From: Balneolaceae bacterium
Lineage (GTDB): Bacteria > Bacteroidota > Rhodothermia > Balneolales > Balneolaceae
DNA length: 64,000 nt
Direction: 5' to 3'
NCBI GenBank assembly: GCA_017640665.1
Contig: JAEPQE010000001.1
Coordinates: 1,505,262 to 1,569,261, forward strand
This document shows positions 28,944-37,600 of this stretch, piece after piece. Each line of letters opens with the position of its first letter. Positions within the stretch are counted from its first letter, which is position 1. Both the position numbers and the translations under genes were made by a program. Under the pieces are notes generated by a model. The model saw only the letters and a list, made by a program, of their open reading frames with translations. It was not told the DNA's origin and made no database searches.

Positions 28944-29231
28944 TTATTCAATTACTTTTGGAACCCGGAAATAATCGGAGTCTGCATCCGGGGCATTTTT
29001 AAGGGCTTCTTCGTGCGAAATGGTAGGTTTTGCTTCGTCTTTTCTTAAACGACTATCCATTTCTATTACGTGCTCAAGGGGTTCAATCTCAGTGGTATCT
29101 AACTCATTGAGCAAATCCATATAGCCGAGAATCTTGTTCATATCCAAGGCCAGATTTTCTACATCTTCTTCGGTAAGTTGTAACCGAGCAAGGTTTGCTA
29201 CATAACGGATTTCTTTTTCTGATACAGACAT
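28944..29231 (-). CDS. gatC: Aspartyl/glutamyl-tRNA amidotransferase subunit C
   Basis: 95-residue small subunit of the GatCAB complex, which converts misacylated Glu-tRNA(Gln) or Asp-tRNA(Asn) to the amide forms. Family features visible are the N-terminal VSEKEIRYVANLARLQLTEED, the central NKILGYMDLLNELDT, VEPLEHV-like EIEPLEHVIE, and the C-terminal LKNAPDADSDYFRVPKVIE. gatA and gatB are not in this window. It heads a minus-strand run into yfhO and is divergent from ptsH (148-bp gap). Confidence 0.93.
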   Translation of the reverse strand: MSVSEKEIRYVANLARLQLTEEDVENLALDMNKILGYMDLLNELDTTEIEPLEHVIEMDSRLRKDEAKPTISHEEALKNAPDADSDYFRVPKVIE

Positions 29232-29342
29232 AAACTTATTTCTTTTAAATTCCGCCTTAAGGTAAGAAAGAAAGCTCTAAAGGTTAATGAATAGTGCAAG
29301 AAAATTTTATTAGCAGGGCTGCCTTTTAATTTTAACCGGTTC

Positions 29343-29371
29343 TTGGATTTTTCTTTAAGTAAGAATACTAT
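29343..29371 (+). promoter_or_regulatory. Candidate sigma70-like promoter of ptsH
   Basis: TTGGAT at 29343-29348 and TACTAT at 29366-29371 are separated by exactly 17 bp. The -10 end lies only 8 bp before the ptsH ATG, so a transcript from here would be leaderless or almost so; there is no Shine-Dalgarno in that space. Confidence 0.45.
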
Positions 29372-29379
29372 ATTAAGTC

Positions 29380-29652
29380 ATGATCAAAAAGAAAGTTACC
29401 ATATTAAATAGTTCAGGACTTCATGCAAGACCATCTGCTGCATTGGTTAAACTTGCAAGTAAGTTTAAGTCCGACTTTTATATTCACATGTACGGGTATC
29501 GGGTAAACGGGAAAAGTATTCTTGGGGTGATGACGCTGGCCGCCGAGCAGGGAGCGGAGCTCGTATTTGAAGTAGATGGACCCGACGAGAAAGAAGCATT
29601 AAAAAATATCCTCGAGCTTGTTGAGAACAAGTTTGGAATGCAGGATGAGTAG
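29380..29652 (+). CDS. ptsH: HPr phosphocarrier protein
   Basis: 90-residue cytosolic phosphocarrier of the phosphoenolpyruvate phosphotransferase system, accepting phosphate from enzyme I. The active site is NSSGLHARPSAAL with His15, and the second regulatory segment is NGKSILGVMTLAA with Ser46 at the exact position used by HPr kinase in other phyla. No HPr kinase gene is in the window. Stop codon is 5 bp before ptsI, so the pair is an operon. No sugar EIIB or EIIC gene is nearby; the only EIIA-like domains in the window are the tails of the two APC permeases. Confidence 0.93.
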   Translation: MIKKKVTILNSSGLHARPSAALVKLASKFKSDFYIHMYGYRVNGKSILGVMTLAAEQGAELVFEVDGPDEKEALKNILELVENKFGMQDE

Positions 29653-29657
29653 CTATA

Positions 29658-31391
29658 ATGAGCAGCCGCAAAAGTGGAGAAATATCGATAAAGGGATTAC
29701 CCGGAAGTGAAGGTATCGCTATTGGTACGATATTGGTGCTGGACAAGAAAAAAAGGAAGGTTCAGCCAAAAAAAATAAAATCAGATGCCATATTGGCTCA
29801 TCTTAAACGGTATGCTAAGTCGAAAGAGAAGTTCCTTATTGAGCTTGATGAACTTGCTATAAACCTTGATCAAAAAACAGTTGGTATTCTTGAGACTCAA
29901 AAGCACATAGCCTCAGATATAGAGATCGAGAAAAGAGTAAATAGCTGTATAGAAATTGAACTTTATTCGGTCGATTATTCTATTTACAAGGTGTTTAATG
30001 AATTTATTGAACGCCTGAAAGAAAGTGGCTCTGAGTTATTCCAGCAGAGGATTATAGACATAGAAAACATCCGAGATCGTTTGATTGATTTGTCTTGCGA
30101 AGATGAACAAAAGCTGGAGATTGAAAAGGGAGCAATTCTGATTGTTAAGGATATTAGCCCCACAGATTTAGTTGCTTTTTATGAGAAAGGAGTAAAAGGA
30201 TTAGTTATGGATAAGGGAGGAGTTACTTCCCATGCAGCCATAATAGCTCATTCATTAGATATCCCTTGTTTAGTTAGTTCTAAGATAGCCGTGGACTCCG
30301 CATCTGAAGCAAAGAAGGCAATACTAGATGCAAATAAAGGAGAGCTATTTTTAAACCCAACCAAACAAAGGCTGGATGAATACAAAAAAGAAATCCGAAG
30401 GCTTAAGCGTGTAAAGAAAGCCCGTGTTGGGCTTCAACAGCCATCACAAACAAAAGATGGTGTAGATTTTCATTTAAGGGCGAATATAGAATTCGTTCAA
30501 GAGCTACAGGCTGCTAAAGATTATGGAGCAGAAGGGGTTGGTCTGCTAAGAACGGAAGCACTGCTATATGGTGGAATTGCGCAAAAAAGTGAAGTAGAAC
30601 AAATTAAGTTTTATGAGAACGTTTTATCTCAAACAGATGGCCCCGTAGTAATACGTTTGTTTGATGTGGGTGGAGATAAACTAAATACCCACACCCCTGA
30701 TGAGGCAAACCCTTTTTTGGGCTGGCGAGGGATTCGAATGCTACTCGATGAAGATGAAATGTTTGAAGGACAGCTTCGGTCAATTCTAAAGAGTGCCGGA
30801 AAGTACCCCGGTCAGGTTAGAATTTTGGTACCAATGATTAGTTTGTTAGAAGAAGTTCATCAGGTGAAAAAAAGAATTACTAAGATTCAGAAAGGTCTAA
30901 AAAAAGAAGGTCTCGCAATTGATGAATCGATTCCTTTGGGAATAATGATTGAAGTACCAAGTGCTGCACTATTGGCTGACCATTTTGCAAAAGAGGTAGA
31001 TTTTTTCAGTATCGGGACCAATGATTTAACCCAATATGCACTAGCTGTTGATCGAGGGAACGAACAAATCTGTACACTGTACCAGCAACATCATCCTTCC
31101 GTTTGGAAACTGATTGAGTTAGCAAATAAAGCAGCAAAAGAGAATGAAATTGAAATAAGTATATGTGGAGAACTAGCTGGAGATGAAATTGGAGCGGCCT
31201 GTTTAATTGGAATGGGGATTACAGATTTGAGTATGTCACCCTCTAATATTCCAAAAGTCAAAGAAGCACTCGTAAATAGATCATTGGAAGAATTGCAAGC
31301 CTTTTCGAAAGCCGTATTTACCTGTTCTACATCAAATGAAATTAAAGCAGTATTTAAAAAAATGGGTTTAGCTAATAATTCTCCAGACTAA
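29658..31391 (+). CDS. ptsI: PTS enzyme I (phosphoenolpyruvate-protein phosphotransferase)
   Basis: 577-residue cytosolic enzyme that transfers phosphate from PEP to HPr. Visible features: phospho-histidine site GGVTSHAAIIAHS with His192, the EI helical HPr-binding domain before it (about 30-150), the PEP-binding barrel with GVGLLRTEALLYG, RLFDVGGDK, PFLGWRGIRMLLDE, FSIGTNDLTQYALAVDRGN and the catalytic Cys in SICGELAGD. Length matches typical enzyme I (about 570). Directly downstream of ptsH. No membrane EII subunit follows, so in this organism the pair may serve regulation more than sugar uptake, or EIIs are elsewhere. Confidence 0.95.
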   Translation: MSSRKSGEISIKGLPGSEGIAIGTILVLDKKKRKVQPKKIKSDAILAHLKRYAKSKEKFLIELDELAINLDQKTVGILETQKHIASDIEIEKRVNSCIEIELYSVDYSIYKVFNEFIERLKESGSELFQQRIIDIENIRDRLIDLSCEDEQKLEIEKGAILIVKDISPTDLVAFYEKGVKGLVMDKGGVTSHAAIIAHSLDIPCLVSSKIAVDSASEAKKAILDANKGELFLNPTKQRLDEYKKEIRRLKRVKKARVGLQQPSQTKDGVDFHLRANIEFVQELQAAKDYGAEGVGLLRTEALLYGGIAQKSEVEQIKFYENVLSQTDGPVVIRLFDVGGDKLNTHTPDEANPFLGWRGIRMLLDEDEMFEGQLRSILKSAGKYPGQVRILVPMISLLEEVHQVKKRITKIQKGLKKEGLAIDESIPLGIMIEVPSAALLADHFAKEVDFFSIGTNDLTQYALAVDRGNEQICTLYQQHHPSVWKLIELANKAAKENEIEISICGELAGDEIGAACLIGMGITDLSMSPSNIPKVKEALVNRSLEELQAFSKAVFTCSTSNEIKAVFKKMGLANNSPD

Positions 31392-31434
31392 GTTTTTTAA
31401 TTAATTTCTGCGATGACTTTATATGGTTTTTGAG

Positions 31435-31446
31435 GGAAACGTTTCC
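31435..31446. promoter_or_regulatory. LacI-family-type palindromic operator candidate
   Basis: GGAAACGTTTCC is a perfect 12-bp palindrome with the central CG common in LacI/CcpA-family operators. It lies 43 bp after the ptsI stop and about 150 bp before the CBM48 gene, in a 206-bp, very AT-rich gap (31392-31597) that holds no gene. Confidence 0.45.
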
Positions 31447-31535
31447 ATACATAAATAAAAGAATACGATCGGTAAATAAAATTAAATAATTAATTTAATT
31501 ACCTATCAATAACAAATTTATTTATGGTAATAACA

Positions 31536-31566
31536 TTGTTTTGATTAAATAAAAAAGATATTTTTG
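31536..31566 (+). promoter_or_regulatory. Candidate Bacteroidota-type promoter of the CBM48 gene
   Basis: TTG at 31536-31538 and TATTTTTG at 31559-31566 are 20 bp apart, close to the -33 TTG / -7 TAnnTTTG arrangement known for Bacteroidota. The ATG follows about 30 bp later. Use of this consensus in this organism is assumed, not shown. Confidence 0.35.
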
Positions 31567-31597
31567 GGTGAATTCTAAAAATTAATCTTTTGCTCAC

Positions 31598-31897
31598 ATG
31601 TTAGAAAAAAAATTCACTCCAAAACGCACAGTATGTAAAGTTACTTTTTCTGTTCCTTCAGAAATAGTAAGTGAAGAAGTGGCTCTTGCCGGAGACTTTA
31701 ACGACTGGGATACTACCTCTTTAAAGCTGGAAAAAAAGAATGGCTTTTATAAAACAGAAGTTCGCTTAAAGCCAGAAAATGAGTATAAATTTAAATACCT
31801 AATCGACGGTGAAGTTTGGGAAAATGATTATAAAGCAGATGCTTATGTTCCCAACGAATTCGGAACAGAAGATTCGTTAGTTACCATCGGAAAATAA
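31598..31897 (+). CDS. Orphan glycogen-binding (CBM48/AMPK-type) domain protein
   Basis: 99-residue cytosolic protein consisting almost entirely of one carbohydrate-binding module family 48 / isoamylase N-terminal-type domain: VTFSVPSEIVSEEVALAGDFNDWD, then PLKLEKK-like SLKLEKKNGFYKTEVRLKPENEYKFKYLIDGEVWENDYKADAYVPNEFG. The GDFNDWD and YEFKYLIDG-type motifs contact glycogen in relatives. No catalytic domain is attached. It lies between ptsI and birA, 6 bp before the birA TTG, so birA probably shares its transcript. It might tether a partner to glycogen or sense it; no partner is visible. Confidence 0.82.
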   Translation: MLEKKFTPKRTVCKVTFSVPSEIVSEEVALAGDFNDWDTTSLKLEKKNGFYKTEVRLKPENEYKFKYLIDGEVWENDYKADAYVPNEFGTEDSLVTIGK

Positions 31898-31903
31898 TTC
31901 GCG

Positions 31904-32686
31904 TTGTTTAATACACAACATTTTGAAGATTCTTTAGCTACGTCCTGGTTGGGGCGTAGCTTTTTCTATTTCCCGGAACTCGATTCTACCAATTCGTATG
32001 CAAAAAGGATGAGCAGGATTGAGGCACTTCATGGGGCGTTAATAATTTCTGATGCACAATCAGCCGGACGTGGACAGCACCAGCGCACCTGGCAGTCAGA
32101 AGCCGGAGAAAACCTCACGTTCAGCTTGGTGTTTGAACCCTCCAATCAACATCGGCTAACGATTCTTACTTTAGCATGCGCACTTGCTGTGGCAGATGTA
32201 TGTGGAGAACAAGCAAAGTCTTCGCTCGATCTAAAATGGCCGAATGATGTACTCTTTAAAGGTAAAAAGCTGAGTGGGTTGTTAACAGAGGCCATATTTA
32301 ATGGAGATTTGTTAGAGCGCGTAGTTATTGGGATCGGGATTAATGTAAATCAGGAAACGTTTACGGAAGACCTCGCTTCTTCTGCAATTTCATTGAGATC
32401 CATTACCGCAAAAGAGTATTCACGGGAGCTTTTACTTGCCCGAATTCTTACTAAAATTGAGTTTTATTATCGCCTTTGGGAAAGCAGAGACATCGACCTG
32501 ATTCGTACTATCAATAAAGCCATGTTGGGTTACGGTAGCTGGACCAAAATTAATGTGAATGGCCGGGATAAAGAGGGTACGTTTAAATTTTTAGGGGTTA
32601 ATGAAAATGGGGCACTTGTAGTGTTGAATAAGGATCTTGAAGTGGATACTTTTTCTTATGAACAAGTCCGCATCAGAATCGATTGA
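31904..32686 (+). CDS. birA: Biotin-[acetyl-CoA-carboxylase] ligase (monofunctional BirA)
   Basis: 260-residue cytosolic ligase that forms biotinyl-AMP and attaches biotin to carrier proteins such as acetyl-CoA carboxylase BCCP. Conserved residues: LDSTNSYAK, the biotinyl-AMP loop SAGRGQHQRTW, LKWPNDVLFKGKKLSGLLTE and VIGIGINVNQ. The N-terminal helix-turn-helix of bifunctional BirA repressors is missing, so it cannot regulate biotin genes through its own DNA-binding domain. TTG start at 31904; alternatives lie well inside the catalytic fold. Its 3' end overlaps the start of tilS by 29 bp. Confidence 0.92.
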   Translation: MFNTQHFEDSLATSWLGRSFFYFPELDSTNSYAKRMSRIEALHGALIISDAQSAGRGQHQRTWQSEAGENLTFSLVFEPSNQHRLTILTLACALAVADVCGEQAKSSLDLKWPNDVLFKGKKLSGLLTEAIFNGDLLERVVIGIGINVNQETFTEDLASSAISLRSITAKEYSRELLLARILTKIEFYYRLWESRDIDLIRTINKAMLGYGSWTKINVNGRDKEGTFKFLGVNENGALVVLNKDLEVDTFSYEQVRIRID

Positions 32687-33998
32687 AAAATCGGTTAAAA
32701 GCTCATTAAATCATCTTAAAAGCACATCTCCTTACTTGATTCTTGGAGTAAGTGGCGGACCAGACTCCATGGCCTTACTCTATACACTTTTCAAACTTAA
32801 TGTGAACGTCTTTGTGATACACATTAATTATAGCATCAGAGGTGAGTCTTCCAATCTTGATCAGGAGTTGGTGGAGGGTATGTCTGCAGAATGGGGTTTT
32901 GAATGTTGCTCTGTAAAACTTGACTCAAAGAAAGCTAAAGGAAATTTCCAAAACTGGGCGAGGGAAGAGCGTTACAGAATATTTCGTGAATTGAAGGAAG
33001 AGCTTCAGGCTGATACGATTCTTACTGCTCATCATCAAGACGATCAGATAGAGACAATTCTTCAGAGACTGTTTCGCGGAAGTGGTCCACAGACCTGGAA
33101 AGGACTTTCCTTATGGGACGGTGAATTATTGAGACCATTACTCACAATCACAAAAAAAGAAGTTCTTAAATATTGTGAAGAGGAGGCTATACCCTTCAGA
33201 ATTGATGAGAGTAATTTAGAGTCGAAATATGCCAGGAACTTTTTGAGAAATGAATTTTCTGAAAGTATGGACGAGTTTTTTCCTGGATGGAAGGAGAATA
33301 TCCTTGGGCTCCGGGAAAAGGGAAGGCTTACTGAAGCGGCAGTCAATCACATTTACAAAGAGGTACTCAAAAATTCTGAACTGAATTTGCAGAGGTTTTC
33401 TGAATTATCTGAGGAGTTAAAAACATCCATTCTGAAAACATACATAGAAGATCAGGTTTCGGGAATGAAGTTGTCTAAAGGGCTGATTCTTGAGCTTTTG
33501 AAGGTTGAATCTTTACAAGCCGGTACATCCGTTGCTATCAATGACCAATATAGCTTGATGAGAGGGCGGGGGATGATCAGTATTCATAACAGTGAGGAAT
33601 CGGGTATTTTGGAAGTCAGTTTATCAAAAGAAAAGGTTGAAGAAGGGTTTTCTGTGAATAATCTGGCTTTCAATATTTTGGAAACCCGAGAACAAGGCCT
33701 TGTTCTTTCGCTTGACTCAGATAAACTGAACTGGCCACTTACGTTGAGAGGATGGAAAAACGGAGATCGTTTTCAGCCATTTGGTATGGATGGTTCACAA
33801 AAAATATCTGATCATCTTACTAACAAGAAGATTCCTTCAGTAAAAAAGGAAAAAGCTTTGATATTAAGTGGCGCAGATAGTACTATTTACGCCATAATTT
33901 TTCCTCAGGAAGGAAGAACTAAAGAAATTGGTTCAATCTCAGAAACTGCAAAGTGTACCGATACCACAATGAATTTCTTCACTATTAAATTGAAATAA
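32658..33998 (+). CDS. tilS: tRNA(Ile)-lysidine synthase
   Basis: About 446-residue cytosolic enzyme that changes C34 of the CAU-anticodon tRNA-Ile to lysidine using ATP and lysine. The PP-loop is LGVSGGPDSMALLYT near residue 30, followed by NYSIRGESSNLDQELV, TAHHQDDQIETILQRLFRG and the C-terminal domain with LRGWKNGDRFQPFGMDGSQKISDHLTNKKIP. I chose the ATG at 32658 over the TTG at 32637 because it shortens the overlap with birA and leaves the normal short N-terminus. hpt follows 6 bp after the stop, the common tilS-hpt order. Confidence 0.93.
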   Translation: MNKSASESIEKSVKSSLNHLKSTSPYLILGVSGGPDSMALLYTLFKLNVNVFVIHINYSIRGESSNLDQELVEGMSAEWGFECCSVKLDSKKAKGNFQNWAREERYRIFRELKEELQADTILTAHHQDDQIETILQRLFRGSGPQTWKGLSLWDGELLRPLLTITKKEVLKYCEEEAIPFRIDESNLESKYARNFLRNEFSESMDEFFPGWKENILGLREKGRLTEAAVNHIYKEVLKNSELNLQRFSELSEELKTSILKTYIEDQVSGMKLSKGLILELLKVESLQAGTSVAINDQYSLMRGRGMISIHNSEESGILEVSLSKEKVEEGFSVNNLAFNILETREQGLVLSLDSDKLNWPLTLRGWKNGDRFQPFGMDGSQKISDHLTNKKIPSVKKEKALILSGADSTIYAIIFPQEGRTKEIGSISETAKCTDTTMNFFTIKLK

Positions 33999-34004
33999 GT
34001 AATT

Positions 34005-34562
34005 ATGAGTTTTTATTTACCCGAAAGTGTTAATTGCAATGGTGAGAAGTTCGAAGTGTTTATAAGCAAGGAACAAATTGATGCACGGATTTCACTGCTA
34101 GGTAAGCAGCTTGATAAAGATTTTGAAGGAAAGAAGCCGATTTTCATTGGTATTCTGAACGGAGCGTTCATATTTCTCTCGGATATTATGCGCCATGTAA
34201 CGATTGAATGTGAAGTGGATTTTATGAAGCTGAGCAGTTACGGCGATGAAAAGGTTTCCTCTGGTGAAGTAACTGAGCTTAAAGAAATAGATGCCAAGGT
34301 AAAAGGGCGACATATTATTCTTGTGGAAGACATCATCGATACAGGGCTTTCTATGAAATACATGGTAAACCGGATGAAGATGTACGAGCCGGAATCTGTG
34401 TCTGTAGTTACTTTATTACACAAAAAAGAAGCAACTAAACACGACGTACAAATCGATTACGTTGGTTTCGAAATTCCCATAAAATTTGTTTTAGGATATG
34501 GTTTGGATTATGCACAGGAAGGGCGTAATCTTGCTCAGATTTATGCTCTAAATGAAGTATAG
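34005..34562 (+). CDS. hpt: Hypoxanthine phosphoribosyltransferase
   Basis: 185-residue purine salvage enzyme converting hypoxanthine (and often guanine) with PRPP to the nucleotide. Signature PRPP loop ILVEDIIDTGLSM near residue 105, FIGILNGAFIFLSDIMRH near residue 50, LSSYGDE, and FEIPIKFVLGYGLDYAQEGRNL at the purine-binding end. Length is standard. It follows tilS by 6 bp, likely cotranscribed in the CBM48-birA-tilS-hpt run. Confidence 0.94.
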   Translation: MSFYLPESVNCNGEKFEVFISKEQIDARISLLGKQLDKDFEGKKPIFIGILNGAFIFLSDIMRHVTIECEVDFMKLSSYGDEKVSSGEVTELKEIDAKVKGRHIILVEDIIDTGLSMKYMVNRMKMYEPESVSVVTLLHKKEATKHDVQIDYVGFEIPIKFVLGYGLDYAQEGRNLAQIYALNEV

Positions 34563-34578
34563 GCTTTAGGTTAACAAG

Positions 34579-34595
34579 ACCGGATTTAATCCGGT
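34579..34595. repeat. Perfect inverted repeat between hpt and propeller kinase gene
   Basis: ACCGGATT-T-AATCCGGT: 8-bp arms with a single central base (or a 6-bp stem with a 5-nt loop). It lies 16 bp after the hpt stop and 12 bp before the kinase ATG. There is no clear T-run, so a weak terminator, an RNA hairpin over the ribosome site, or an operator are all possible. Confidence 0.5.
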
Positions 34596-34607
34596 AATAT
34601 TATTAGA

Positions 34608-37600
34608 ATGGCAAGGTTCATAGTACTATTAATCTGTTTGTTGCAGGTCAGTTGGGATGGTTATACCCAGTCATATAAAGAACTAGTTGATTCTGATAGT
34701 TTAACTACCAAATTCTGGACTATTGATGATGGTCTGCCTATCAATACGGTAAACCAGGTAGTGCAAGATGATGACGGCTACCTATGGTTTACAACTTACG
34801 ACGGTATCGTTCGCTTTGATGGAATGGAGTTTGTGACCTTCAACCACTCAAATACACCTCAAATTCCTCATAACAGAGCCACAGAAATTCATAAGCAGGA
34901 TGGAGTTGGTATTTGGGTTTCGATGGAGCACGAAGGGGTGTTGTTAATTAATGAAGAAGGATTCCAGCATTTTGGAGTAGAACAGGGTTTTTCAAGTTCG
35001 GATGTTACCCAAATCCTTGAGGATAAAAATAGGGTAATGTTCTTTGTTACTCATACCGGTCTTTATACTTATAAAGATGAAAGGTTTAGCAAATTCTTTA
35101 CTGGTAAAGATAACTGGCAAAACCAGATACGGTTCATTTTCGAGGATGTCGATGGTTCAAAGTGGATATCTACTAACAATGGGTTGATACATGCCCTGAA
35201 CGATGGTTCTTTCAAAGAATATTCAGTATCTGAAGATCAGAAAGAAAATATCTTTTTTACCTCGTTTAGAAATTCAGAGGGTAAGTTATTGGCTGGCTCA
35301 TCGAATGGTCTGTATATACTTAATAACGATGAGTTAATTTCGCCAAAAGAGTTTAATCTTCTTAAAAATTCAGATGTTTATCGAATTTTCGAATTAGAAG
35401 GGACTTCAGTATTAAGTTCTTATCAAGGAATTTATCTTTACCAAAATGGTAGATTATCAAAACCAAAAGATTCGTTCAGGAAGGAAAACGAAGCCTATCA
35501 TTTATCTATAACCGACTCAGATGGTCAGCTTTGGTTAGTTGGAGATCGTGGGACTCTTAGCATACTTAAAAATGGGAAAATTATTGATAATAATGCATTA
35601 TCAGCCACGGGGTTAACCTATTTTATCTATGTTTTCGAAGATCGCGAAAAGAATATTTGGGTAACAACTCCACGTGAAGGGATTATTAGAATAAAAAAAG
35701 CACTGGTAAGAACCATCGGGCGTGAAGAGGGATTGTCAGAAGATAATATCCTCGGAATGCTCCAGGATTCGAAAGGCAGATATTGGATTGGAACCCGGGG
35801 AGGAGGGCTGAATCTAATTGATGGAAATCAGATCAGGCACTTTAAAGAACATCGTGATATAGCTTCAAGTATAGTGCAAAGTATCGCTGAAGACAGCTCC
35901 GGGAATATCTGGATTGGAAACTATCAAAAAGGATTAAATCGAATAAATGAAGATGGAATAATTACTCACCATATGCTTGGTGAGTCCTTTAATGTGAATA
36001 ATATCCATGCATTATACACCGCTAGTAATGGACAACTTTGGATTGGAAGTTATGGAGGTTTGTTCAAATACAGTGAAAAAGAATCAGAGCGAGGTTTATT
36101 CACAAAAAACGACGGACTTGCAGGAAACAAAATCCGATATATTGCGGAAGCCCGGAATGGATCTCTTTGGATTGGAACTCTTGATGGAGGTGTAAGTCAT
36201 TTTGAGGGAAATAGGTTTACAAATTATACCGTGAACGAAGGATTGTCATCCAATAATATCCGGTCAATTTATATCGACAAGGATGATCAGAATGTGATCT
36301 GGGTTGGCACAGAGAATAACGGATTAAACAGGATAAAAAATGGCGAGATAACCTCTATTGGGATAATAGATGGTTTGCCAAACTATAACATACATTGGGT
36401 TTCAGAGGATGATTCCGGCAGGTTATGGATGTCATCAAATAATGGAATTATAAGGATAGGAAAACACTCGCTAAACGAATATTTAGACGGAGTTTCTTCA
36501 AGTTTCAGAATGAGGGTATTTGATAGAAATGAAGGTATGAGAAATCCGGAAGGCAACGGTTCTATTCAGGAAGCAGGTATTAAAGATCATGAAGGGGCAT
36601 TTTGGTTTGCAACACAGGAAGGGGCTGCCATTTTTAATCAAGAGTTAAATACTAAGAATAATTTTGAACCTAAAGTAGTAATCAAAGAAGTAGCCTCAGT
36701 AAATGGAAGCTTTGTTTCAGACACTGTGATATTCCCATCATCAGTAAATGACTTCACTGTTACGGTACATTCAATAACATTTGTTAATCCGGAAGCCATT
36801 CGCTTTAGGTATAAACTATTGGAAGATGATGGAGACGAAAAGGAATGGCAGGAAATCGGAACTACAAGGGAAATACCGTTTACTGACATGAAACCCGGTG
36901 AATATCAAATAATGGTAGAGGCCACAACTAATGAAGGAAGTTGGTCAGGTCAAACGGCTTCAGTTTATATAGAAATTACTCCTAAATACTATCAAAGGGT
37001 ATGGTTCTATCTCTTATGTGTTACTGGGTTTTTAGTTTTATTGGTGGGTGGTTGGAGAATCCGGTACCAAAGGTTGGTAACAAAACAGCAAGAGATGGAA
37101 GCGGTAATTGCTGAACAAACAAAAGAGCTAAGAAAAGAGAAACTTGAAATTCAGGCTCAAAAAGAAATCATTGAAAAGCAGTCACTAAAACTGGAACAGA
37201 GTAATAAAACCAAGGATAAATTCTTTTCTATAATCGCACATGATCTGAGAAATCCTTTTCAGGCACTAATGGGTTATACAGATTACTTGTACACAGATTT
37301 TGATAACGTGGATCCGGAAGAACTAAAGGAGAGTATTGGTATTATAAAAGACTCTTCAAAATCGCTCTTGATACTTACCGAAAACTTGTTGAAATGGGCA
37401 AACCTTCAAACCGGGAAAATGAAGCCCGAACCTTCAAAATTTGAACTGAGAACATTAATCGCTGAAAATGAAAAGCTTTTTACTCAGTCAGCATCACAGA
37501 AAAAAATAACTCTTTCATTTAGTATCAAAGAAGACATCTGGTTATTCGCTGATAAGAATATGATAGACACTATTATTCGTAATCTGATTTCAAATGCAAT

